Shown here piece after piece: positions 1 to 6,346 of a stretch of DNA of 8,888 nucleotides (position 1 is the stretch's first letter; the number at the start of each line of letters is the position of its first letter). Source of the DNA: an uncultured Prevotella sp. (GTDB lineage: Bacteria; Bacteroidota; Bacteroidia; Bacteroidales; Bacteroidaceae); NCBI GenBank assembly GCA_900770025.1, contig CAAGIW010000023.1, positions 1-8,888 of the forward strand, given 5' to 3'. Both the position numbers and the translations under genes were made by a program. The notes below the pieces were generated by a model that ran no database searches, was not told the DNA's origin, and saw only the letters and a program-made list of their open reading frames with translations.

Positions 1-436
1 AGTTGATTATTTTACGATAATTATACAATGAAGAGACCGTGAGAACAGCATTGAGGATGGTGCATAAAAGGACGAAAGAGAACGTTTGGCAAAAGAGATG
101 GGATGGCAAAAGCGTCATCCAGACTTCTTAATAAATGCAAATTTGCACGCCTGATTTGTTAAAATGAATATTTATGCATTTTCGATCTGAGCCACTTTTT
201 TCACAGCTCTGGGCTTTTGCCAAGGCGACTTCAAAATAAGCCCGTAGAGAGGCTCTTTCGTTGAACACATTGATTGTCAGCTATTTACACAACAAGACAA
301 ATAAGAAATATTGACAAAATAAGAACAAAGGCACCACAAACCACTGCGGTCTTCTCCTTGCCTTTCCGAGAAAACACATAATAAAAGTTCTGTATATCAA
401 TGTCTTAGCAAATTTCCAACCAATCAATAGTCCACG
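1..436. other. Gene-free AT-rich stretch
   Basis: No reading frame here looks like a real protein; the only open stretch near the left edge (about 21-131, plus strand) is 36 codons without a convincing start. Visible structure: a perfect 12-bp palindrome TGCAAATTTGCA at 136-147, and two nested 9-bp inverted repeats (72-80 with 253-261, and 105-113 with 213-221). An A/C-rich run near 289-301 matches 13 bases exactly in the leader of the lipoprotein gene at 4213-4225, so this may be a leader that has lost its gene. None of this identifies a function. Confidence 0.5.
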
Positions 437-622
437 CCCGTCTGCCCCTGAAGGGAGGACGGGAAGGAAAGAATGAAAAAATTAAAGAAATAAAGGGCCT
501 CCTCTGTCCCCCAAGAGGGGGAAATGATGAAAAACAGAACCCCCTCTCAGTCTTCCCAAAGGGGAAGAGATGAGTGGGAAAGTGATGCCGCCTCAGCATC
601 CCAAAGGAGACGGAGAAGGCAA
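437..622. repeat. Cluster of GC-rich hairpin (REP-like) repeats, left copy
   Basis: Several short G/C hairpins lie in a row: CCCGTC/GACGGG arms at 437-442 and 458-463, TCCCCC/GGGGGA at 507-512 and 517-522, TCTTCCC/GGGAAGA at 551-557 and 562-568, and a weaker one near 593-622. AT-rich A/G runs lie between them (about 470-495). Read on the minus strand, the order GGAGGCC followed by a T-rich TTTAAT-type run resembles the composite units at 6225-6336, so this is probably the same family in the opposite orientation. A lone similar hairpin (CCTCC/GGAGG, 965-981) lies further right. Open frames across it are produced by the repeats. Confidence 0.6.
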
Positions 623-704
623 GAACGGAGCGGCTATTTAATTTTAACATAAACAATTGATAATGAGCGAATAACACATTTCTAAAACAATGCCATTCGC
701 ACTA

Positions 705-820
705 TTTTCCAAAATGGTGCGTTTTGCATTCCAAAACGGTGCATTTTGCATTCCAAAATGGTGCGTTTTGCATTCCAAAAGTGCCAGTTTTGCAATGTAA
801 AAGTGCCAGTTTTGCAATTT
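705..820 (-). repeat. 22-bp tandem repeat array, left copy
   Basis: Contiguous units with exact 22-bp spacing begin at 722, 744, 766 and 788, with partial units at each end (705-721 and 810-820). Each unit is TTTTGCATTCCAAAA followed by a seven-base variable part (TGGTGCG or CGGTGCA; GTGCCAG in the right-hand units). There is no spacer, so it is not a CRISPR array. Each unit has imperfect dyad symmetry (TTTTG...CAAAA). The array at 6021-6108 is the same family in the opposite orientation; strand is given as minus relative to that copy. Confidence 0.9.
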
Positions 821-1458
821 ACCCCAAATCGCATGGCTGTGATAAAATAAGGAACCACTCACCAACTGCATGGAAAGCACGCACCCGTATGCTGAGAATG
901 ACGGCATAAAATCTTGTCATGTAAAATGCAACCCTGCGGCATCCGATGTGCAAAAATCACTTCCCCTCCCCTTGGTGGAGGTCGGACAAGACCGCTATTT
1001 GCCCTCCTTCGCACTGCATAAATATGCAAAACACTGCATATTTATGCAAAAACAGCCCCAAATCGGCCTTATTTTTGAAACTTTAAATGTTAAATTCCAA
1101 GCCTATATTTAAAGAGTTTTCACATTTTCGAGGTAAAAATTCGTTTCCTCGTCAGCGTTCATCTCTCCATACCTCTTCCCATCTTCACTGACCAACGAAA
1201 CGAAAGAATACAATAACCAATTAAACCCAAATCGGCCATTAGACTGTTATGCGCAAACCAACTATCTTTTTGTCATCTGCCTTTCCGCTTATCGGTAACA
1301 ATGGAAGCGCATTGCGCCCACAAAACGAAAAGAACATCTGCCCTAAAATATAAACTGTTATCATCATAACGTTCATGGCCGATTGGGCTTTAAAAGCATT
1401 GTAACATCTTTGACGCAAAATGTCACACCCATGCCACAGGGCTGAAACATGGGTGCCG
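821..1458. other. Gene-free region upstream of the receptor gene
   Basis: No supported coding sequence. It contains a CCTCC/GGAGG hairpin (965-981), the palindromic direct repeat at 1012-1051, an AT-rich tract (about 1070-1115), and an inverted repeat: CCCAAATCGGCCAT at 1226-1239 against ATGGCCGATTGGG at 1376-1388, which differ by one inserted base. A small hairpin GTTAT/ATAAC lies at 1357-1370. I see no recognisable riboswitch or tRNA. The part next to the receptor gene may carry its regulatory sites. Confidence 0.5.
1012..1051. repeat. Two 20-bp direct repeats with internal palindromes
   Basis: CACTGCATAAATATGCAAAA (1012-1031) is followed directly by CACTGCATATTTATGCAAAA (1032-1051). The copies differ only in the central three bases, which are reverse complements (AAA versus TTT). 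As a result 1016-1027 and 1036-1047 also form a perfect 12-bp inverted repeat with an 8-base loop. It could be an operator-like site or a cruciform; its role is unknown. Confidence 0.7.
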
Positions 1459-1466
1459 TACCTTTG
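1459..1466 (+). promoter_or_regulatory. Possible Bacteroidota -7 box for the receptor operon
   Basis: TACCTTTG matches the Bacteroidota primary-sigma -7 consensus TAnnTTTG and lies 31 bases before the preferred start codon at 1498. I see no good -33 TTTG at the usual distance, so the promoter is tentative. If it is used, translation from the ATG at 1420 would be impossible, which supports the start at 1498. Confidence 0.35.
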
Positions 1467-1497
1467 CTGGCGAAAACAAAAAGGTAAATACCAAAGA

Positions 1498-4185
1498 ATG
1501 ATGACAAGAAGAAACAAAGGCAAACGCATGAGAATGTGGGCAACGGCAATGACACTGATGCTTGCCACCACCACATTAGCACAAACAGACAAAGTCAACA
1601 CACAAGTGGCCAAGAACAACACACAGGCACAAGCAGACAAAGTCAACGCACAAGTGGCCAAGAACAACACACAGGCACAAGCAGACAAAGTCAACACACA
1701 GGCACAAGCAGACAAGAGCAACACACAAGCGGCCAAGAACAACACGGTGGCCAACGAGCCGAACACCACCGACAGCGTGACCACCAAGGAGAAAGAGCTG
1801 GGCGAAGTGAGGGTGACCGGCATGATAAGGCGCAACACCGAGGCTGCCGTTATTGCCGTGGCAAAGGAGAGCGAACTGGTGCTGACCAACATATCTGCAC
1901 AGGAGATCAGGAAGACACAGGACAATAACGCCGGCGAAGTGATAAGGCGTGTGCCGGGGGTGAGCCTGATTGAAGACAAGTTTGTGATGGTAAGAGGTCT
2001 TTCACAACGATATAATAATGTGTGGATCAACGGAGGTGCGGTGCCCAGCAGCGAGGCTGATTCGCGCGCTTTCTCGTTCGACATCATCCCGGGCAGTCAG
2101 ATAGACAACCTGGTAATAGTGAAGTCGCCCTCTCCTGAGTTTCCCGCTGACTTCACGGGAGGCTTCATCCAGTTGAACACCAAGGCCATTCCCAGCAGCA
2201 ACATGCTGCAGGTGAGCGTGGGCGGAAACATCAACGACGCCACCCACTTCAGCAATCTGCAGCACGCCGACAAGGGCAATGCAAGCTTTGACGACATGAA
2301 CCCCAAGACCCAATGGCAGGTGAAGAACAAGAAACCGGCCAGCGATCTGAAGTTGGGAGCCGATTGGGCCGCTCACGGATACTGGGGAGAGCACAAGTTA
2401 GGCATGGTGGGTGCCGTGAACTACACCCACGAATACCGCACCTACAGCAACATGCAGAACAACCTGTTTGGCATTTATGACGTGACCAACGACCAGCGCA
2501 ACTACCTAAGACGCTCCACTGACCAGCAGTATAACGTGAACAACAGGATAGGAGCCCTGCTCAACCTGACCTTTCTGAGCGGCAATGGCAACCACAAATT
2601 GGAACTGAAGAACATATTCAACCTGCTGAACAACAACAGATACACCTGGCGCGAGGGGCTGAGTGCGCAGTCGGATCAGGAGCAGAGCGCAGAATATCTG
2701 AACCGCACGCGCACCACCTACAACGTGCAGTTCACCGGTCACCACACGCTGAACAGGCACAACGTGGAATGGAGCGGCAGCTATGCCTTGGCCAACCGCA
2801 ACATGCCCGACAGAAGACGCTACTTGGTGAACGATGCAGGCACCCCGGGGGTGATGGAGGTGGAGCGCACCAACGACCTGAAGCGCGAATATACCAAACT
2901 GAGCGAGCACATCATGTCGGCCAACATCAACGACAGATATGCGTTGGGATGGGGCAAATCGGCCATCAAAGCCGGCGTATATGGAGAATATCGCACCCGC
3001 AAATACACCACCCGACAGCTCTATTACCAGATAAACGCCGCAGACAACGACCTGCCACAAGACTTCAGAAGCATCAGCGTGCCCAGTCTGTTGGGCAACG
3101 ACAACCTGTTGGGAGACAGAGGACTCTACCTGCTGGAGGAGCCGCACATGCGCAACAACTACAAGGGCAACAACAAGTTGGGGGCTGCCTATGCCGCCCT
3201 GTCACTGCCCATCGGCAAGCTGAATATCTATGCCGGCGTGAGATACGAGTTCAACGAGATGGAACTGATATCCAACACCCGCGACTATGAGGTGAGCGAG
3301 ACGAGCCGCTTCTATCGCAGCAGCGACCTTTTCCCCTCGGTGAACACCACCTACAAGTTCAACGACAAGCACCAGGTGAGGCTGTCTTACGGCAAATCGG
3401 TGAACCGCCCCGAGTTCAGGGAGGTGTCCACCTCGGTGTATTACGACTTCGACTTGGCATCGAGCGTGATGGGAAACGCCGACCTGAAGACCTGCTACGT
3501 GCACAATGTGGACGTGAGATACGAGTGGTATCCCAGTGCCGGCGAGCAGATTACCCTGGCGGCCTTCTACAAGCGGTTCGAGAATCCCATAGAATGGACC
3601 TACACGGTGTCGGGCGGCACCGACTACATCTACTCTTTCGAGAATGCCAAGAGTGCCGACAACTACGGTGTGGAGTTTGACATCAGGAAAGACTTGAGCT
3701 TCATCGGACTGCGGGGATTCAGCTGGTCGTTCAACGGTTCGCTCATCCACAGCAGGGTGAAGTTTGCCGACGGCTCTCGATTTGCCAACCGTCCCATGCA
3801 GGGACAGTCGCCCTATCTGATCAACACCGGCCTGTTCTACCGTCACCCGGCCCTGCGCCTGAACGTGGCCCTGCTTTACAACCGCATCGGAAAACGCATC
3901 ATCGGCGTGGGACGCAGCGAGGGTTCTACAGGCAGCGAAGACAATGCCCGCATCCCCGACAGCTACGAGATGCCCCGCAACACGGTGGATCTGACCATGA
4001 GCAAGAACCTGGGCGAGCACTGGGAGATAAGGGCTGCAGTGAAGGACTTGCTGGCAGAAAAGGTGTCGTACAAGCAGTTTGCCGACGTGACCATGCCCGA
4101 CGGCAGCAGCAAGGAGGTGGAGCAGATCACCCGCGAATACCGTCCGGGGCGCAACATCAGCCTGATGGTATCGTACAGGTTCTGA
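1498..4185 (+). CDS. TonB-dependent outer-membrane receptor
   Basis: An 895-residue outer-membrane receptor that would import a ligand using TonB/ExbBD energy. The signal peptide is residues 1-28 (basic n-region, hydrophobic core, cleavage at LA^Q). Residues 31-82 are a Lys/Asn/Gln/Ala-rich tandem repeat in place of the usual carboxypeptidase-regulatory-like domain. The plug spans about 100-231: ELGEVRVTG, then VPGVSLIEDKFVMVRGLSQR, the PSSEADSR segment, and SPEFPADFTGGFIQLNTK. The barrel fills the rest and ends SLMVSYRF with the terminal aromatic typical of outer-membrane proteins. An in-frame ATG at 1420 would add 26 residues and bury the signal peptide, so I chose 1498 (ATGATG). The next gene, 76 bases on, is a surface lipoprotein and probably the partner; there is no SusD. 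The plug signature is known from uncharacterised Bacteroidota receptors; the substrate (metal complex, phosphate-related, peptide or other) cannot be read from sequence. Confidence 0.93.
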   Translation: MMTRRNKGKRMRMWATAMTLMLATTTLAQTDKVNTQVAKNNTQAQADKVNAQVAKNNTQAQADKVNTQAQADKSNTQAAKNNTVANEPNTTDSVTTKEKELGEVRVTGMIRRNTEAAVIAVAKESELVLTNISAQEIRKTQDNNAGEVIRRVPGVSLIEDKFVMVRGLSQRYNNVWINGGAVPSSEADSRAFSFDIIPGSQIDNLVIVKSPSPEFPADFTGGFIQLNTKAIPSSNMLQVSVGGNINDATHFSNLQHADKGNASFDDMNPKTQWQVKNKKPASDLKLGADWAAHGYWGEHKLGMVGAVNYTHEYRTYSNMQNNLFGIYDVTNDQRNYLRRSTDQQYNVNNRIGALLNLTFLSGNGNHKLELKNIFNLLNNNRYTWREGLSAQSDQEQSAEYLNRTRTTYNVQFTGHHTLNRHNVEWSGSYALANRNMPDRRRYLVNDAGTPGVMEVERTNDLKREYTKLSEHIMSANINDRYALGWGKSAIKAGVYGEYRTRKYTTRQLYYQINAADNDLPQDFRSISVPSLLGNDNLLGDRGLYLLEEPHMRNNYKGNNKLGAAYAALSLPIGKLNIYAGVRYEFNEMELISNTRDYEVSETSRFYRSSDLFPSVNTTYKFNDKHQVRLSYGKSVNRPEFREVSTSVYYDFDLASSVMGNADLKTCYVHNVDVRYEWYPSAGEQITLAAFYKRFENPIEWTYTVSGGTDYIYSFENAKSADNYGVEFDIRKDLSFIGLRGFSWSFNGSLIHSRVKFADGSRFANRPMQGQSPYLINTGLFYRHPALRLNVALLYNRIGKRIIGVGRSEGSTGSEDNARIPDSYEMPRNTVDLTMSKNLGEHWEIRAAVKDLLAEKVSYKQFADVTMPDGSSKEVEQITREYRPGRNISLMVSYRF
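1588..1743 (+). repeat. In-frame tandem repeat in the receptor N-terminus
   Basis: Two nearly identical 48-bp units (1588-1635 and 1636-1683, differing at one base) encode DKVN(T/A)QVAKNNTQAQA. Two shortened units follow: 27 bp at 1684-1710 (DKVNTQAQA) and 33 bp at 1711-1743 (DKSNTQAAKNN). All lengths are multiples of three, so gain or loss of units keeps the frame. The product is a flexible hydrophilic linker between signal peptide and plug. Confidence 0.9.
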
Positions 4186-4261
4186 CGAAAATAACACAAG
4201 ACAACAAACAGGACAACAAGACAAAAGATAATAAACAATGATTTTCAAATCACTTAGAGAC
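4186..4261 (+). promoter_or_regulatory. A/C-rich intergenic leader within the operon
   Basis: The gap between receptor and lipoprotein is made of repeated ACAAGACAA-like motifs (4195-4225) with almost no G-C pairing potential. It has no strong Shine-Dalgarno site; AGAGA lies just before the ATG at 4262. Unstructured A-rich leaders are usual for Bacteroidota translation starts. No terminator is visible, so the two genes are probably co-transcribed. Confidence 0.5.
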
Positions 4262-5809
4262 ATGAAAAAGAGAAGTTTTTTGGGATACACGGCTATCCTT
4301 GCAATGGCAGCCATGACAATGGCTTGCAGCAGTGACGACAACAACGGAGACAACGGCGGAAACGGCAGCGAAGCCTACGTATGGACCACCAACGGCGGAC
4401 TGAAGGCCTGCAACCATCTGCTGTTTGACAACGACGGAAAAGAGAACCCAGCAGGCAACGTGATAGGCAACGGCGACCAGGAACTGGTGTTTACCGGCAA
4501 CGAAACACTGAAGAAGGGCACCTATCTGCTGAAAGGCTGGATATACATTGCCGATGGTGCCACACTGACCATAGAGCCGGGCACCATCATCAAGGGCGAC
4601 AAGCAGACCAAGGCGGCCCTGATAGCCGAGAGAGGCGGCAAACTGATTGCACAGGGCACCGCCACCGAACCCATCGTGTTCACCTCGGAGATGCCTAAAG
4701 GACAGCGCAAACCCGGCGACTGGGGAGGTATCATCCTCTGCGGAAAGGCACAGAACAACCAGACAGAGATGCAGATAGAGGGCGGTCCGCGCACCAAGCA
4801 CGGCGGAAACGACAACAGCGACAACTCGGGTGTGCTGAGCTATGTGCGCATAGAGTTTGCAGGCTATCCCTTCGAGGCCAACAAGGAAATCAACGGCTTG
4901 ACCTTGGGTTCTGTGGGTAGCGGCACCAAAATAGACCACGTACAGGTGTCATACAGCAACGACGACTCGTTTGAATGGTTCGGCGGCACCGTGAACGGCA
5001 AGTACTTGGTGGCTTATCACGGCTGGGACGACGACTTCGACACCGACAATGGCTTCAGCGGCTGCGTGCAGTATGCCTTGGCAGTGCGCAACAGCAAGAT
5101 TGCCGACACCTCGCAGAGCAACGGCTTTGAGAGCGACAACTGCGCCGACGGTTCGGCATCGGCCAGCCCTATCACCACCTGCACCTTCAGCAACGTAACC
5201 TTTGTAGGTCCCAAAGCAGACGCCTCATTTATCAACGATGCCTCATACATCACCGGCGGAGCATACAACCCCAATAACGGTTCGCAGCTCGGCAAGTTCC
5301 AGAGTGCCATGCAGATTCGCCGCAGCTCATGTCTGAACTGCATCAACAGTGTGGCAGTGGATTGGCCCATCGGCCTCATCATCGATGGCGAGAAGGGCAA
5401 CACCCCCGCACAGGCCAAGGCTGGCAAGATAACCCTGCAGAATGTTTGGTTTGCCAACATGGACATCATCGGTTCTGATGCCAACAAGGTGTACGAGGAT
5501 GTGTTAGTGACAGGCTACGACGAGAACAAGAAACCTGTGAAGGATGCCACACAGAAGTCATACTCCTCCACCTTCTTCTCGGCACAAAAGGGCAACAAGT
5601 ATGCAGAGAAATCCACCCTGCTGCTCACCGATGCCATCGGACTTGGCAGTGCCTACATGCCCCAGAGCGGCAGTCCGCTGCTCAGCGCAGCCGACTTCAC
5701 CACGGCTCCCTCTGCCTTTGACAAGGTGAGCTACATCGGTGCCATCAGCCCTGCAGACAACTGGCTGTCGAGTTGGACCAACTTCAATCCGCAGAACACC
5801 GACTATTAA
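4262..5809 (+). CDS. Predicted surface-exposed beta-helix-like lipoprotein, receptor partner
   Basis: A 515-residue lipoprotein. The lipoprotein signal MKKRSFLGYTAILAMAAMTMA ends at Cys22; the mature start C-S-S-D-D-N-N-G-D is acidic and fits the Bacteroidota lipoprotein export signal that sends lipoproteins to the cell surface. The body matches a widespread Bacteroidota family, often found beside TonB receptors and annotated as hypothetical: IEPGTIIKG, ALIAERGGKLIAQGTA, GDWGGIILCGKA, GVLSYVRIEFAG, INGLTLGSVGSGTKIDHVQVSYS, DSFEWFGGTVN, and the acidic HGWDDDFDTDNGFSG (about 253-267), which could bind a cation. The repeating Gly/Asn/Val pattern suggests a right-handed parallel beta-helix. An upstream in-frame ATG at 4238 would add eight residues (MIFKSLRD) and cannot be excluded; 4262 gives the more usual MKK-type signal. 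Likely role: capture of ligand for the receptor. No catalytic residues are recognised, and polysaccharide-lyase activity is not supported. Confidence 0.9.
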   Translation: MKKRSFLGYTAILAMAAMTMACSSDDNNGDNGGNGSEAYVWTTNGGLKACNHLLFDNDGKENPAGNVIGNGDQELVFTGNETLKKGTYLLKGWIYIADGATLTIEPGTIIKGDKQTKAALIAERGGKLIAQGTATEPIVFTSEMPKGQRKPGDWGGIILCGKAQNNQTEMQIEGGPRTKHGGNDNSDNSGVLSYVRIEFAGYPFEANKEINGLTLGSVGSGTKIDHVQVSYSNDDSFEWFGGTVNGKYLVAYHGWDDDFDTDNGFSGCVQYALAVRNSKIADTSQSNGFESDNCADGSASASPITTCTFSNVTFVGPKADASFINDASYITGGAYNPNNGSQLGKFQSAMQIRRSSCLNCINSVAVDWPIGLIIDGEKGNTPAQAKAGKITLQNVWFANMDIIGSDANKVYEDVLVTGYDENKKPVKDATQKSYSSTFFSAQKGNKYAEKSTLLLTDAIGLGSAYMPQSGSPLLSAADFTTAPSAFDKVSYIGAISPADNWLSSWTNFNPQNTDY

Positions 5810-5873
5810 CCATCCATAATACCTACTTTGTTTTCAAAAGAACGGGGGAACAGCCCATAAGATTCCCCCCATT

Positions 5874-5927
5874 CAGCAAAATGGCTGTATCGTGATTAGG
5901 TATCACGGTGCAGCCTTTGCTGTTTTT
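5874..5927 (+). terminator. Intrinsic terminator of the receptor-lipoprotein operon
   Basis: A long hairpin. The inner stem of 14 pairs (5883-5896 with 5902-5915, two G-U wobbles, loop TAGGT) is extended by a seven-pair outer stem (CAGCAAA 5874-5880 with TTTGCTG 5916-5922) across a two-base bulge. TTTTT at 5923-5927 follows immediately. It begins 65 bases after the stop codon. A smaller GGGGGAA/TTCCCCC hairpin (5844-5850 with 5863-5869) precedes it without a T-run. Confidence 0.85.
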
Positions 5928-6020
5928 CACAGCCTCAGCACATTCATCTCACTGCTTTCTGTGCCATGTTTTGGGGGTAACTACACACCTGCTTTAACAC
6001 AGTCTCAAAACATCGTTTTG

Positions 6021-6108
6021 CAAAACGCACCATTTTGCATCGCAAAACGCACCATTTTACATTGCAAAACGCACCATTTTGGAACGCAAAACGCACCGTT
6101 TTAGAAAA
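6021..6108 (+). repeat. 22-bp tandem repeat array, right copy (inverted)
   Basis: Four contiguous units start at 6021, 6043, 6065 and 6087, again exactly 22 bp apart, each CAAAACGCACCATTTT (the last CGTTTT) followed by a six-base variable tail. Reverse-complementing the array at 705-820 gives the same unit and the same order of variants (TTTTACATTGCAAAAC, later TTTTGGAAYGCAAAACG), so the two arrays are related copies in opposite orientation about 5.2 kb apart. Confidence 0.9.
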
Positions 6109-6224
6109 CGCCCCGATTTGCTTTGGAATCTAATGTGCCCTTAGCATCTTTTCAGAGCGTTCGTTATCATCTCATCATCAGCCACTTATCTCACAATCGA
6201 ATCGCTGCGCTCACGTTTTCTTCT

Positions 6225-6336
6225 CCTCCCCTCGGGGAGGACGGGTGGGGTTTTTAATTCTTTAATCTTTTAATTCCCCTCCTCCCCCTTGGGGAGGCCA
6301 GAAGGGAGAACTTTAATCCTTTAATCTTTTAATTCC
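6225..6336 (+). repeat. Duplicated composite repeat: CCTCCCC/GGGGAGG hairpin plus TTTAAT-rich tail
   Basis: Unit 1 (6225-6277): perfect hairpin CCTCCCC-TC-GGGGAGG (6225-6240), a G-rich linker, then a 26-bp tail of TTTAAT-type repeats (6252-6277). Unit 2 (6281-6336): hairpin CCTCCCC-CTT-GGGGAGG (6281-6297), linker, and a 26-bp tail (6311-6336) differing from the first at two positions. The second tail ends directly before the point where M56-family homology begins. Confidence 0.85.
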
Positions 6337-6346
6337 TGACTTCGTC

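Larger units (their letters stand above)
5928..6346. other. Gene-free, repeat-rich intergenic region
   Basis: Between the operon terminator and the truncated M56 gene there is no supported gene. The region is occupied mainly by the right-hand 22-bp array (6021-6108) and the duplicated hairpin/AT-rich composite (6225-6336). I find no TAnnTTTG promoter box directly before 6347, so it is unclear what transcribes the downstream pair. Confidence 0.6.

Noticed and set aside
21..131. Possible C-terminal end of an upstream gene at the left edge
   Set aside because: A stop at 18-20 bounds the frame, so it cannot extend out of the window; 36 codons with no good start or similarity.
705..820. CRISPR array
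   Set aside because: The 22-bp units are contiguous with no unique spacers and no cas genes nearby; the same applies to 6021-6108.
405..907. Minus-strand frames of 87-90 codons at 405-677 and 644-907
   Set aside because: They are made of the GC-rich hairpin repeats and the 22-bp array; the second reads CKTHHFGMQNAPF-type repeats produced by the array.
724..1112. Plus-strand frames of 61 and 80 codons (724-909, 870-1112)
   Set aside because: They run through repeats and AT-rich intergenic sequence, with no family resemblance or plausible start context.
1420..1497. Upstream in-frame start (ATG at 1420) for the TonB receptor
   Set aside because: It would put 26 hydrophilic residues before a clear signal peptide and overlaps a possible promoter box; 1498 gives a normal signal peptide.
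1200..1497. Cobalamin or other metabolite riboswitch upstream of the receptor
   Set aside because: No conserved riboswitch core motif recognised; only a long-range inverted repeat is visible.
1239..2087. 282-codon minus-strand frame rich in Leu/Ala/Cys/Val
   Set aside because: It is antisense to the receptor gene's tandem repeat; its apparent repeats (SACACVL-type) are the complement of the receptor's Gln/Ala/Asn/Lys repeat.
2506..4353. Long minus-strand frames (2506-3147 and 3202-4353)
   Set aside because: Antisense shadows of the receptor gene, whose domain structure is clear from plug to C-terminal strand.
4250..5487. Minus-strand frames opposite the lipoprotein gene
   Set aside because: Shadows of the well-supported plus-strand lipoprotein; no recognisable protein features.
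5892..6104. 70-codon plus-strand frame after the lipoprotein gene
   Set aside because: It begins inside the terminator hairpin and is mostly translated 22-bp array.
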